This document shows, piece after piece, positions 54,843 to 63,720 of a stretch of 64,000 nt of DNA. Below the pieces are notes generated by a model. The model saw only the letters and a list, made by a program, of their open reading frames with translations. It was not told the DNA's origin and did no database searches. The stretch is from contig JAJEBE010000010.1 of NCBI GenBank assembly GCA_022822545.1, forward strand, positions 62,001 through 126,000, read 5' to 3'. Each line of letters opens with the position of its first letter. The stretch's first letter is position 1. This DNA comes from Anaerolineae bacterium. GTDB lineage: Bacteria > Chloroflexota > Anaerolineae > Aggregatilineales > Phototrophicaceae. The position numbers were made by a program, and so were the translations under genes.

Positions 54843-54902
54843 ATGAAAATTTTTCGTCATCATCATTGCTTGGTCCCGAAACGAGCGTTGCGCAGCGCTT
54901 AG
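54843..54902 (+). CDS. hisL: Histidine operon leader peptide (HHH)
   Basis: A 19-codon frame, MKIFRHHHCLVPKRALRSA, starting about 20 bases after the predicted transcription start and ending in TAG at 54900. Codons 6-8 are three consecutive CAT (His). With the promoter upstream and the terminator downstream, before hisH, this is the layout of a ribosome-mediated attenuator: shortage of charged tRNA-His would stall the ribosome at the His codons. The ribosome site (GTGAG) is weak. It is shorter in His codons than the enterobacterial hisL (seven). Confidence 0.7.
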   Translation: MKIFRHHHCLVPKRALRSA

Positions 54903-54960
54903 TGTTTTGCTTGCTTATCGACTTAGTGCTGCCTCGCCAAAACGCGGGGCTTTTTCTTTT
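54884..54960 (+). promoter_or_regulatory. His attenuator: competing hairpins and intrinsic terminator
   Basis: Three hairpins can be drawn. 1:2 is AGCGTT/AGCGCT with a GCGC loop (54884-54899). 2:3 is AGCGCTTAGT/ACTTAGTGCT (54894-54930, one T-T mismatch), which can extend by two pairs into 54931-54932. 3:4 is the terminator GCCTCGC/GCGGGGC (54931-54950) followed by TTTTTCTTTT. Hairpins 1:2 and 2:3 are mutually exclusive, and 2:3 overlaps the terminator only slightly. The terminator is clear; the switching scheme is inference. Confidence 0.65.
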
Positions 54961-54989
54961 CTGTATGTTTAAGGCGGTGGAGGCAACCT

Positions 54990-55598
54990 ATGCTCGCGGT
55001 CATTGATTACGGCGCTGGCAACCTGCGCAGCGTTTTGCACGCGCTAAAGCACCTCGATGCCCGCGATCTGCATCTCGTGCGGCGCCCCGAGCAATTGCGG
55101 GGCGCGAGCAAAATCATTTTGCCCGGCGTCGGCGCTTTTGGCGCTGGCATGGCGCAAATGCGAAAGCAGAAGTTGATCGAGCCATTAAAGGCGGCGCTGG
55201 CGGCGGGCACGCCCTATTTGGGCATCTGCGTTGGCATGCAGATGCTCTATGAGGTCGGCGAGGAAATGGGCGAGCACGAAGGCTTGGGCATCTTCTCGGG
55301 CCGGGTCCGGCGTTTCCCGCATTTCACCGACCGCAAAGTGCCGCATATGGGCTGGAACCAGCTCAACATCAGGCGGGAATCGGCGTTGCTACGAGGCTTG
55401 GATGAGCGCAGTTATGTCTATTTCGTGCATAGTTATTATTGCGCGCCGACGGACGAAGGCACCGTCGCCGCCTCCGTCGATTACGGTATCGACTATGCCG
55501 CTGTGATTCAACGCGACAATATTTACGGTGTGCAATTCCATCCGGAGAAGAGCCAGAGCGTTGGTTTAAGCATCTTGTCGAATTTCTTGAGACTTTAG
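54990..55598 (+). CDS. hisH: Imidazole glycerol phosphate synthase glutaminase subunit
   Basis: 202 residues. The catalytic triad is visible: Cys 80 in TPYLGICVGMQMLYEVG, His 184 and Glu 186 in VQFHPEKSQS. It releases ammonia from glutamine and passes it to HisF. MLAVIDYGAGNLRSVLHAL and LPGVGAFGAGMAQ are the usual N-terminal motifs. GGTGGAGG precedes the ATG. It is the first gene of hisHAFIE, behind the attenuator; hisA begins 8 bases after its stop. Confidence 0.95.
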   Translation: MLAVIDYGAGNLRSVLHALKHLDARDLHLVRRPEQLRGASKIILPGVGAFGAGMAQMRKQKLIEPLKAALAAGTPYLGICVGMQMLYEVGEEMGEHEGLGIFSGRVRRFPHFTDRKVPHMGWNQLNIRRESALLRGLDERSYVYFVHSYYCAPTDEGTVAASVDYGIDYAAVIQRDNIYGVQFHPEKSQSVGLSILSNFLRL

Positions 55599-55606
55599 GA
55601 GCGCCG

Positions 55607-56329
55607 ATGATTATCTATCCGGCAATTGACCTGCGCGCGGGCAAGGTCGTGCGCTTGCGAGAAGGCGACCCGCGGCGGCAGACGATATTCAGCGATGACC
55701 CGGTATCGACCGCGCAAGAGTGGATTGATCAGGGCGCGCGCTGGGTTCACATGGTCAACCTGGACGGCGCATTTGCCGAGGCGAATGACAACCTGGGCAT
55801 TCTTGAAGCTGTCGCCGCTTTGGACGTGAAGATTCAGTTCACCGGCGGCCTGCGCGATATGGCTGCGCTGCGCAGCGCGCGAGACGCGGGCGCGGATCGG
55901 TTGGCTATCGGCACTATGGCGGTACGGGACCCCGCGTCCGTAGCCAAAGCGATAGAGTTGTTTGGGGCCGAGGGAATCTGCGTAGCGCTTGACGCCCGGG
56001 GCGGGAAAGTCGTTACGCATGGCTGGACAGAGCTGTCGGATTATACGCCCATCGCGCTCGGAACTCGCCTGCGCGAAATGGGGGCGCGGCATGCGCTATA
56101 CACCGATGTCAAACGCGATGGCGGTTTGTCCGGCGTCAACATCGCCGATACAGTAGCTTTGGCGAAGCGGACGGGCTTGCGGGTTATCGCATCGGGCGGC
56201 GTCCGCGCCTTGGCCGATATCGAGCAGCTCGCGGACAGCCGGGCGGTAGCAGGCGCGATAATCGGCATGGCGCTTTATCAGCGGAAGTTCACGCTTGCGG
56301 ACGCGCTCAAGGCGGCGCGTGGAGGTTGA
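55607..56329 (+). CDS. hisA: ProFAR isomerase HisA
   Basis: 240 residues from ATG 55607, with AGGAG seven bases upstream; the open frame back to 55439 lies in hisH. It is a (beta-alpha)8 barrel starting [20 protein letters not shown] (catalytic Asp 8), with [34 protein letters not shown] (second Asp) and [16 protein letters not shown] (phosphate site). It isomerises ProFAR to PRFAR in histidine synthesis. Confidence 0.95.
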   Translation: MIIYPAIDLRAGKVVRLREGDPRRQTIFSDDPVSTAQEWIDQGARWVHMVNLDGAFAEANDNLGILEAVAALDVKIQFTGGLRDMAALRSARDAGADRLAIGTMAVRDPASVAKAIELFGAEGICVALDARGGKVVTHGWTELSDYTPIALGTRLREMGARHALYTDVKRDGGLSGVNIADTVALAKRTGLRVIASGGVRALADIEQLADSRAVAGAIIGMALYQRKFTLADALKAARGG

Positions 56330-56331
56330 AT

Positions 56332-57114
56332 ATGTTGGCGAAAAGAATCATCCCCTGTTTGGATGTGATGGATGGGCGGGTTGTCAAAGGCGTGAACTTT
56401 GTCAATCTGCGCGATGCCGGCGACCCGGTCGAGCAGGCGATCGTTTATGACCGCGAGGGGGCGGACGAGTTGGTCTTTCTCGATATTACCGCCTCGCACG
56501 AAGCGCGCGCAACGGTTCTTGAAATGGTGCGGCAAGTGGCGGATAGCATCTTCATACCCTTCTGCGTCGGAGGCGGCATCCGCACCATTGATGACATCCG
56601 CGATACCTTGCTGGCCGGCGCCGATAAAGTCTCGATCAACAGCGCCGCCGCGCGCGATCCTGAGCTCATTACGGCGGGCGCTTGGGGCTTCGGCAGTCAG
56701 TGTATGGTGGTGGCGATTGATCCTCGCCGCGTCGATGGCAAGTGGGTCGTGCATATCAATGGCGGCCGCATCCCCACGGATAAGGAAGCCGTGCCTTGGG
56801 CCAAGGAAGTTGAAGATCGCGGCGCTGGCGAGATCCTGCTGACGAGCATGGACAAGGACGGGACGAAGTCCGGCTACGATATTGAGATGCTGCAAGCGGT
56901 TGCGGATGCCGTCTCGATTCCGGTAATTGCCTCGGGCGGGGCCGGGACGAAACAGCATTTTGTCGAAGCGCTCACGGAGGGCAGGGCAGACGCCGCCTTG
57001 GCGGCCAGCCTGTTCCATTTCAGCGAACTGCGGATAGGCGATCTAAAGGAGTATATACATGACGCTGGCGTTCCTGTACGCCTGAACGGCTGGGAGGCTC
57101 TCGATGAATCTTGA
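56332..57114 (+). CDS. hisF: Imidazole glycerol phosphate synthase cyclase subunit
   Basis: 260 residues from ATG 56332 (GGAGG upstream, 2 bases after the hisA stop). [20 protein letters not shown] (Asp 11), [47 protein letters not shown] (second catalytic Asp) and [17 protein letters not shown] are the HisF signature. It closes the imidazole ring using ammonia from HisH, yielding IGP and AICAR; AICAR feeds PurH, encoded elsewhere in this window. It overlaps hisI by 11 bases. Confidence 0.97.
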   Translation: MLAKRIIPCLDVMDGRVVKGVNFVNLRDAGDPVEQAIVYDREGADELVFLDITASHEARATVLEMVRQVADSIFIPFCVGGGIRTIDDIRDTLLAGADKVSINSAAARDPELITAGAWGFGSQCMVVAIDPRRVDGKWVVHINGGRIPTDKEAVPWAKEVEDRGAGEILLTSMDKDGTKSGYDIEMLQAVADAVSIPVIASGGAGTKQHFVEALTEGRADAALAASLFHFSELRIGDLKEYIHDAGVPVRLNGWEALDES

Positions 57115-57463
57115 CGCCGATGTGTTGGCCGCTTTCAAATGGGATGACCGGGATCTGATCCCGGCCATCGTTCAAGATGCGCGGACGCGCGAGGTACTGA
57201 TGATGGCCTATATGAACGCGGCATCGCTGCAGCGCAGCTTGGACCTGGGCGAGGCGGTTTTCTGGAGCCGGAGTCGTGGCGAGCTCTGGCGCAAAGGCGC
57301 GACCTCGGGCAATACCCAGCGCCTGGTCGAAATACGCGTCGACTGCGATGCGGATACGTTGCTGCTGCTGGTGGAGCCGGCCGGACCCGCTTGCCACACG
57401 CTGGAGCAAACTTGCTTTTTCCGCAATCTCGATGAATTTGTCGCGAAGCCGCAGCGTTTCTGA
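57104..57463 (+). CDS. hisI: Phosphoribosyl-AMP cyclohydrolase
   Basis: 119 residues. [55 protein letters not shown] (metal-binding Asp/Cys) and [11 protein letters not shown] (Cys/His ligands) match HisI. It opens the purine ring of phosphoribosyl-AMP. It is single-domain, with HisE encoded separately downstream. Confidence 0.95.
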   Translation: MNLDADVLAAFKWDDRDLIPAIVQDARTREVLMMAYMNAASLQRSLDLGEAVFWSRSRGELWRKGATSGNTQRLVEIRVDCDADTLLLLVEPAGPACHTLEQTCFFRNLDEFVAKPQRF

Positions 57464-57518
57464 ACTGAGTAAAACCAAGTTAGTCATGCGACAAATGAAA
57501 TGTAGTGGATGTTGTAAG

Positions 57519-57544
57519 CGGGCGACTCACAGAGTTGCCCCTAC
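57519..57544. repeat. Half copy of the 71-bp palindromic intergenic repeat
   Basis: CGGGCGACTCACAGAGTTG followed by CCCCTAC, equal to the right half of the elements at 34487 and 40375. It forms a hairpin (GGGCGACTC/GAGTTGCCC) inside the his operon, in the 158-base hisI-hisE gap. Confidence 0.55.
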
Positions 57545-57621
57545 AATGATTTCGGTTTTGCCATTCTCTTTACCATGCAATATTTTTCTCATTACTTTAT
57601 TGGTTCTACTTGGAGTCACCG

Positions 57622-57912
57622 ATGGCCGATATGCTTGAAGCACTGGAATCGATCATTCAAGACCGGCGGAACAATCCACAGGCCGGCAGCTATACCACTT
57701 CGCTTTTCGACGCCGGGCGGGGCAGGATCGCGCAAAAGGTAGGCGAAGAAGCAGTTGAGGTCATCGTCTCCGCCTTAAGCCAGGGGCGGGAGGCGCAACT
57801 CGACGAATTGGCCGATCTCTTCTACCACACGCTCGTGCTTTTGGCCGAGCTTGACCTGACGCTTGACGATGTAAAGCAGCGACTGCGCCAACGTCATCAA
57901 CCGCCGGCATGA
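57622..57912 (+). CDS. hisE: Phosphoribosyl-ATP pyrophosphohydrolase
   Basis: 96 residues from ATG 57622 (GGAG seven bases upstream). LEALESIIQDRRNNPQAGSY, QKVGEEAVEVIVSALSQG and ELADLFYHTLVLLAELDLTL are the all-helical MazG-like HisE motifs. It hydrolyses phosphoribosyl-ATP, the second step of histidine synthesis. It is convergent with the DsbA-like gene (3-base gap). Confidence 0.95.
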   Translation: MADMLEALESIIQDRRNNPQAGSYTTSLFDAGRGRIAQKVGEEAVEVIVSALSQGREAQLDELADLFYHTLVLLAELDLTLDDVKQRLRQRHQPPA

Positions 57913-57915
57913 GCC

Positions 57916-59727
57916 CTAAGGCTGATGATCGAATTCGCCGTCCATGTACTCGCTGTATGTCAGATAGCCCTTCCAATGGTCAAAGGGCGTCGCATCGAAA
58001 GCGTTCGCGAGCAGCGCTTCGGTCGCGTAGATCACTGAAACGATCGGCGATGACTCCGTTAGTTGGCCGTCCACGCCCGGAACAACGGCGTAAAGCAGCA
58101 TGAAGCGCTCCGGATAATAGAGCATCATGACCGCTTCTTTGTCACTGAAAGGCTGGCCGGTTACGTAAGTTGGATCGCCGTAGACATCCAGCACTTCCCC
58201 GAGTTCGGTTTCAGGCGCAAGTTGCAGCAATATCGTCTCGACCAAGCCGGCATCCGTGCTGGCGATTTGACAGCATGGTTCACTCGCGGACGCCTGAAAC
58301 GCGAAGCCGGTATCAACTACCTGCACGATGTTCAAACCCTCCAGCGCCGAGACGGATTCCAGCGCGGCTGACATGTCTGTCAGGCCCGGCGTGATATTCT
58401 GCCAGCAAGGCGGCGCGCAGGGCTCGCCACTGATCAAGCCGGAATCGCGCAGGAAACCGTCATTGAGCAGGCTGCGCTCGGGCGCGCCGATGGTCACGCC
58501 CGCGGCGCCTTCCGCCAAGGCGGTTAGCACTTCCAGCGGCGGTCCGCCACGATCCAGCGGTTGCTGACCGGTATAGATGACATCAAGGGTTCCCTGACTG
58601 TCGCGGGCGCGCACGGCTGGCGTACCGGCGGCACCGGCGCTTTGACCCAACTGGGTATCCGCCAGAAACTGTATCGAGCGGTCAAGACAAGCGTTCAACG
58701 CGTCCGCATCCAGCCCAAGCAGATTTGCCAGTTTTGCCGGCAGATCGGTCAGACTGCCGCTGCCGGCGAATTCAAACAGCAGATCATGCGCATCCCAAAA
58801 CAGTCGCAGATCCTGCACAGCGACGCATTCCGCCGCCTTGACGAAACTCGTCGAATATTGCGGGTTCACCAGCGGATAGAAGCGAAACTCAAAACTCGCC
58901 TTGCCGGCGCGCACCTGCTCGTCGATGAATCGCTTCACTGTTGCGGTATACTGCTGGCAATGGGGACAGAGAAAATCTTCGAAGGCGACAATGGTCAAGG
59001 GCGCGTCCGGATCGCCGAGTACAAATCCGCCATCCGCGCGCCTGTACGTTTGCAGCCCGGCGTAGTTGCCTAATTCTATCGACATCGGTTCCGTCGACTC
59101 TGGTCGTATCGCGTTCACAATAGCCGGATAATGCTCCGCCAACGGCAAGGCGATCGGAGTCGGCTCGCTATCGCCATACTGGACAAAGAGCGATGGCGTC
59201 CCGGTAACACCGAGGCCAAAACCGTAGGCCGCGTCTTGGATGTGCTGTCCGGCGTTGGCGGCGCATCCCGCCAAAGCATCGGCGTCAAGGTCCAGGGAAG
59301 CGGCAAATTGATCCGCAGATTCCGCCGTGAATCCCTCTTGGATCGCCATGTCAAACATCAGGTCATGCGCAAGCCAGAATGAGCCAGGTCGCAGGGTATC
59401 GGCGCATTCGACCAGGCTGGCGCTTTGCACGGACAATACCGGGTCGATGACAGGGAAGATGCGATATTCGAATTGCGCCTGTCCGGTCATCACATAATCC
59501 CGGATGAAACCGGAAATTATTGGCTCGTAGTTCTGGCAGCTCCCGCACAAGAAGTCGGAAAACTCAATCAATTTGACGCCGGCTGCCGGATCTCCCAAGA
59601 TGAATCCGCCATCCTCTGCGCGCGACTTGGGCGCATCGACATAGGGATCAACGCTGTCTTGCGCCAAGGCCAATACGGCACTGAGGCTGATCATGACAAT
59701 TATGGCCAGACGGGAAAGACTCGGCAT
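57916..59727 (-). CDS. Secreted protein with two DsbA-like thioredoxin domains and a CAPPC domain
   Basis: 603 residues with a signal peptide (LAIIVMISLSAVLALAQD). Two thioredoxin-fold domains of the DsbA/BdbD type follow: the first near 38-215 with FSDFLCGSCQNYEPI (CGSC, 61-64) and GVTGTPSLFV, the second near 225-395 with FEDFLCPHCQQYTAT (CPHC) and GAAGTPAVRA. Each is preceded by GGFILGDPAA or GGFVLGDPDA. The C-terminal 190 residues hold EPCAPPCWQNITPGLTDMSA and a pair of adjacent Cys (SEPCCQIAS), a domain I do not recognise. It probably forms or isomerises disulfides outside the cell. Confidence 0.75.
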   Translation of the reverse strand: MPSLSRLAIIVMISLSAVLALAQDSVDPYVDAPKSRAEDGGFILGDPAAGVKLIEFSDFLCGSCQNYEPIISGFIRDYVMTGQAQFEYRIFPVIDPVLSVQSASLVECADTLRPGSFWLAHDLMFDMAIQEGFTAESADQFAASLDLDADALAGCAANAGQHIQDAAYGFGLGVTGTPSLFVQYGDSEPTPIALPLAEHYPAIVNAIRPESTEPMSIELGNYAGLQTYRRADGGFVLGDPDAPLTIVAFEDFLCPHCQQYTATVKRFIDEQVRAGKASFEFRFYPLVNPQYSTSFVKAAECVAVQDLRLFWDAHDLLFEFAGSGSLTDLPAKLANLLGLDADALNACLDRSIQFLADTQLGQSAGAAGTPAVRARDSQGTLDVIYTGQQPLDRGGPPLEVLTALAEGAAGVTIGAPERSLLNDGFLRDSGLISGEPCAPPCWQNITPGLTDMSAALESVSALEGLNIVQVVDTGFAFQASASEPCCQIASTDAGLVETILLQLAPETELGEVLDVYGDPTYVTGQPFSDKEAVMMLYYPERFMLLYAVVPGVDGQLTESSPIVSVIYATEALLANAFDATPFDHWKGYLTYSEYMDGEFDHQP

Positions 59728-59851
59728 TAGATTTCCTCTTCACATTCTTCCTGCCCCAAGTCTTACACAGATGACAGAAGTTTCAAAGCTTGTATCTCGG
59801 CCATTGGGAGCAGTACACTATCTCGGCCGAAAGCAGAAGTATGAGTCTGTG

Positions 59852-60265
59852 ATGCCACCGGATAAACGATTTGCAAGCGAGATCACTTTCCATGTTCGCT
59901 ACGCCGAGACGGACAGCATGGGCTTTGTGCATCATGCGGCATATCTAGTGTGGTTTGAAGAGGGACGCAGCGCATTCATACGAGAACGCGGCTGGAGCTA
60001 CGCCGGGATTGAAGCGTCTGGTTACTTTCTGGTGGCGACTGATCTGGAAGCCCGCTACCTGCGAGCGGCGCGCTACGACCAGCAGGTCACAGTAAGGACC
60101 TGGATCGTCGAGGCGCGCAGCCGCGCAATCACCTTTGCCTGCGAAATCTTTGAAGCCGACGATGACCGAGCGCTGTTTCGAGCCAGACTCACCTTGATCT
60201 GTTTGGACTCCGCCGGACGGCCCACTCGCATTCCTGAAAGCTGGCGGGCTTGGCTTGAAGGATGA
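59852..60265 (+). CDS. Hot-dog-fold acyl-CoA thioesterase (YbgC/FadM-like)
   Basis: 137 residues from ATG 59852. FHVRYAETDSMGFVHHAAYL and VWFEEGRSAFIRERG give the 4-hydroxybenzoyl-CoA thioesterase signature with catalytic Asp 21; FLVATDLEARYLRAARYDQQ is the typical middle strand. The frame is open to 59693, but those residues overlap the divergent Dsb gene and look unlike the family. No strong ribosome site is seen. It likely hydrolyses an acyl-CoA; the acyl-CoA ligase gene follows on the same strand. Confidence 0.8.
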   Translation: MPPDKRFASEITFHVRYAETDSMGFVHHAAYLVWFEEGRSAFIRERGWSYAGIEASGYFLVATDLEARYLRAARYDQQVTVRTWIVEARSRAITFACEIFEADDDRALFRARLTLICLDSAGRPTRIPESWRAWLEG

Positions 60266-60467
60266 CGGTTTCAAACTGTCGGTAGCAGCTCTTCCCGTGC
60301 GACGTGCACGAAATTCGCGTGTATATTGGCGCATCGCGCAATAATATGGGTTATCATTAGTATGAAGGATTTGAAATCTTCAGTCGGCGCGTTACGTAGC
60401 TCATTGAGGAAATTAGTTATACTTGTTTTGTCGCGTAGCGTAAGGATATTTCCAAGGCGAGGGGTAA

Positions 60468-62207
60468 ATGGCAAGTTACGCTGAAAGGCCGTGGACCAAG
60501 AATTACGATGTAGGGCTGCCGACGTCGCTTGAATTTCCCGAAGTCCCCTTGCATCAGTTTTTGAAGGACACTCGCAACCGTATTCCGCACCAAGTGGCGC
60601 TGATCACGCCGGCTGAGTTGCCGGTCATTGGTCGCGTTAGCCGGTCGGTAACATACGAGGAGTTGGACCGGGCATCGGATGCTTTGGCGGCGGCGCTCGT
60701 GGATCTTGGCTTAAAGAAGAGCGACCGCGTCGCTATCGTCATGCCCAATTCTGTCGCCTTTGTCATCAGCTTCTACGCCATTCTCAAGGCAGGCGGCGTT
60801 GTGGCCGCCACAAATCCGACATATCCCGCCGACAAGATGGCGCAGCAGATCAACGACTGCGATGCCGAGTTTGTCTTGACCATGACGCTCTTCTATGACT
60901 TGGTCAAGCGCGTCCGCCCGAAGACGAAGGTCAAAACCATTATCGTAGCCAATATTAAGGAATATTTGTCCGGTTTGGCGAAGTTCCTCTTTACGATCGC
61001 CAAGGAAAAGAAGGAAGGTCACTTCGTTGCCGAATTGGAGGCGGGAGACCATTGGTTTCAGGACTTGCTGAAGAAATACGATGGCAAGCGGGCGAATGTA
61101 GCGGTGCAGCCGGATGACCTGGCGATCTTTCAGTATACGGGGGGCACCACCGGTGTGCCTAAGGCGGCCATGTCCAAGCACCGGGCTTTGGTGGCGAACA
61201 TGCTGCAGACCGAGGGCTTTCTTGACCTCTTCGATATGCCGGTCGAGGATCATATTTTCCTAGGCGCCATCCCCTTCTTTCACGTCTATGGCTTGGTCAC
61301 TGTTGTCAGTACGAGCGTTTATCGGGGCTGCAAGGTCATTTTGGTCCCCAATCCACGCGATATCGACGATGTGCTCGGCAATGTCGAGACATTCCGCACG
61401 ACTTTATTCCCCGGCGTGCCTGCGCTCTATAACGCCATCAACAATCATGCCAAGGTGCAAACCGGCGAAATTGACCTCAGTTCGCTGCATCTTTGCTTGA
61501 GCGGATCGGCGCCTCTGCCAGAAGCAACCAAGGCGGAATTCGAGAGGCTGACAGGCGGCACGGTTAGAGAAGGCTTTGGCATGAGCGAAGCGCCAACGGC
61601 AACGCATGTGAATCCCATCTATAAAGAGAACCGACCCGGTTCCATCGGTCTCCCCTTGCCGGAGATGGACATGAGAATCGTTAGTTTGGAAGACGATGAA
61701 ACCGATGTCCCGGTTGGAGAAATTGGCGAGTTGGTCATGGCTGGTCCAAATGTCATGGTTGGTTATCACGGCATGCTGGAAGAAACTCAGAACGTCTTGC
61801 GTGAGAAAGATGGCAAGCGCTGGCTGTACACCGGCGATATTGCGCGCATGGACGAAGATGGCTATTTCTACATCGTTGATCGCAAGAAAGACATGGCCCT
61901 GATTGGCGGCTACAACGTGTATCCTACCGCAGTTGAAAACGCCATCGCGTCTCATGCTTCCGTTCTGGAGGTCGGCGTCGCCGCGATTCCTCATCCGGAC
62001 CGCCCCGGGCAGGAAGCGCTAAAAGCATGGATCGTTAGAAAGCCGGGCCAAAGTCTTGATGAAGAGGAGATCATCAACTTTATGGGAGAGAAACTCGCGC
62101 CATACGAGATTCCTCGTCGGATTGCATTCATTGATGAATTGCCCAAGACCGCGGTAGGCAAGACCTTGCGGCGAGAATTGGTTAATTTGGAAGCGAGTCA
62201 GGGATGA
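60468..62207 (+). CDS. Long-chain acyl-CoA synthetase (AMP-forming)
   Basis: 579 residues. The ATP-binding loop is YTGGTTGVPKAAMSKH near residue 224, followed by FFHVYGLVTVVSTSVYRGCK, REGFGMSEAPTATHVNPIYK, YTGDIARMDEDGYFYIVDRK (A8 hinge) and PKTAVGKTLRREL with the catalytic Lys near the C terminus. It activates fatty acids with ATP and CoA. AGGGG precedes the ATG, and a 200-base gap with no other feature lies upstream. Resembles FadD-type enzymes; chain-length preference cannot be read. Confidence 0.92.
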   Translation: MASYAERPWTKNYDVGLPTSLEFPEVPLHQFLKDTRNRIPHQVALITPAELPVIGRVSRSVTYEELDRASDALAAALVDLGLKKSDRVAIVMPNSVAFVISFYAILKAGGVVAATNPTYPADKMAQQINDCDAEFVLTMTLFYDLVKRVRPKTKVKTIIVANIKEYLSGLAKFLFTIAKEKKEGHFVAELEAGDHWFQDLLKKYDGKRANVAVQPDDLAIFQYTGGTTGVPKAAMSKHRALVANMLQTEGFLDLFDMPVEDHIFLGAIPFFHVYGLVTVVSTSVYRGCKVILVPNPRDIDDVLGNVETFRTTLFPGVPALYNAINNHAKVQTGEIDLSSLHLCLSGSAPLPEATKAEFERLTGGTVREGFGMSEAPTATHVNPIYKENRPGSIGLPLPEMDMRIVSLEDDETDVPVGEIGELVMAGPNVMVGYHGMLEETQNVLREKDGKRWLYTGDIARMDEDGYFYIVDRKKDMALIGGYNVYPTAVENAIASHASVLEVGVAAIPHPDRPGQEALKAWIVRKPGQSLDEEEIINFMGEKLAPYEIPRRIAFIDELPKTAVGKTLRRELVNLEASQG

Positions 62208-62318
62208 CAGCAAGTTTATGCGCGCCGAGATTGCATTGCCGGGCTCAGAGCTTCAGCGCTCCTGACGCCGCTGAGTTCGATCGCAAAAGAATTTCAAGAC
62301 TCTCTCGCCGCCAGTTTC

Positions 62319-62356
62319 TTAGCTATTGTGATATATTTTAGCTAATGTGGTATACT
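62319..62356 (+). promoter_or_regulatory. Duplicated extended -10 promoter / operator of the BTAD regulator gene
   Basis: Two 17-base direct repeats of TTAGCTAWTGTGRTATA at 62319-62335 and 62338-62354 (two differences). Each ends in an extended -10: TGA-TATATT and TGG-TATACT. The period is 19 bases. No good -35 is seen. The repeats lie 42 bases before the regulator gene and could be its own binding site. Confidence 0.55.
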
Positions 62357-62397
62357 ATCGTTCTGCTGCAGTATGAAACTATTATGAAGTTAGGGAA

Positions 62398-63684
62398 ATG
62401 AACACTCAACTCCGCATCCTGCCTGTCATTGAAAAACTGCAGTATTTCTCCAGCCAATCGAAAATCATCTTGCTTCATCCGACCAGCCGCTATCGGTCGC
62501 TGCTGGTTGCTCGATTGCTGAGCGACGCATCGACGCGGACCTACTACTACGCGCTGGATATTGACGACATCAACCTCTACAATTTCTTGACCGGGTTGAT
62601 GAACACTCTGGCCAAACAGCGCAGGACCTTTGGCCGCCACTTGAATTTACTGCCAGAAGATGCCCTGCGTGAGCCGTACAAGCATCTTGACCTGGTGCTG
62701 GACACCTTCCTAAAGGAATTAGCGGAAATTGATGACGGCGACTTCTTCCTCATATTGGACGAGTTTGATCGCGCCGATGCCGCCGACGATGTGCATCGCT
62801 TTGTCGAGCGCTTGTCCCACCTGATGCCAGACTGCTGCACTATCGTGCTTAATGGTCGTACGTTGCCCCGATTGCCCTGGCTGTCGATGATGGCCAAGCG
62901 TCATGGATTGATCCTGCGGGACGACGAACTGGTCACGAAAAATATTTATGGCGTCCGCAAGTCCGAAAGCGTTAGCAGCCTCAAAGTTCTTTCGCTGGGG
63001 CCTGGCTATGTCTTTCTTGACGATTACCTCGTCGACAATTGGGAAGGGCATTTGCCGCGCCTGCTGCTCTTTTTCGTCATGGATCGCCCGGAAGTCACGC
63101 GCAATCAGATCTGTGAAACATTCTGGCCCAACCTGGATATTGACCAGGCGGTCAACGTATTCCATGTGACCAAGCGGCGACTTCACAAAGCCTTGGGCAT
63201 TGATATTCTGTCCCACGACGGAACCTACTACCGAATCAACCCCGATGTCAGTTTTTACTTCGACGCCTTTGATTTTGTAGAATCCCTGCTGGCTTGCCGC
63301 TACGAACAGCCGGAAGACGAGTTTGCGCAATGGCAACGGATCGCCAAGCTCTATCGCGGTCCCTTCCTGCATGGGCACCATGCTAGCTGGATTGAAGAGC
63401 GCCGCTCGGCCTACAGCCTGGCTTATATCGAGTCATTGTTACGGACCGCCGATATCTGGACGGAGCGCGGCAACGAAGAGCTTGCGCTGCTGACGCTGGG
63501 CCGAGCGATAGATGCTGATTATTCCTTGGAGCCAGTGCACTTGCGTTTGCTACGGCTCTATGTGAAATTGGGCCGGCGGGCCGAAGCTGTCGCGCATTAT
63601 CGCGAGCTGGAAAAATGGGCGAAGTCGAAGCGAACGCCGCTAAGCAGCGAGGTCCAGCAACTCTTCGCCGATATCACCGCTTGA
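62398..63684 (+). CDS. SARP-like regulator with degenerate ATPase domain and BTAD
   Basis: 428 residues. The N-terminal half (about 1-205) resembles the ATPase part of MalT-type STAND proteins: FFLILDEFDRADAADDVHRF near 115 is a Walker B, and CTIVLNGRTLPRLPW is a sensor-like strand, but the Walker A position reads LLHPTSRYRSLLVA with no GK[ST]. A winged helix follows (NQICETFWPNLDIDQAVNVF, VTKRRLHKALGIDI) and a bacterial transcriptional activator domain with TPR-like helices (about 310-428). It should act as a DNA-binding regulator; ATP hydrolysis is unlikely. Targets unknown. Confidence 0.75.
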   Translation: MNTQLRILPVIEKLQYFSSQSKIILLHPTSRYRSLLVARLLSDASTRTYYYALDIDDINLYNFLTGLMNTLAKQRRTFGRHLNLLPEDALREPYKHLDLVLDTFLKELAEIDDGDFFLILDEFDRADAADDVHRFVERLSHLMPDCCTIVLNGRTLPRLPWLSMMAKRHGLILRDDELVTKNIYGVRKSESVSSLKVLSLGPGYVFLDDYLVDNWEGHLPRLLLFFVMDRPEVTRNQICETFWPNLDIDQAVNVFHVTKRRLHKALGIDILSHDGTYYRINPDVSFYFDAFDFVESLLACRYEQPEDEFAQWQRIAKLYRGPFLHGHHASWIEERRSAYSLAYIESLLRTADIWTERGNEELALLTLGRAIDADYSLEPVHLRLLRLYVKLGRRAEAVAHYRELEKWAKSKRTPLSSEVQQLFADITA

Positions 63685-63720
63685 GTTGCTCTGGGATCAA
63701 CAAGGCAGAAAACGCGAAGG

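Noticed and set aside
54603..54866. 87-codon minus-strand frame over the his promoter
   Set aside because: It overlaps the near-perfect his promoter and leader peptide and has no recognisable domain.
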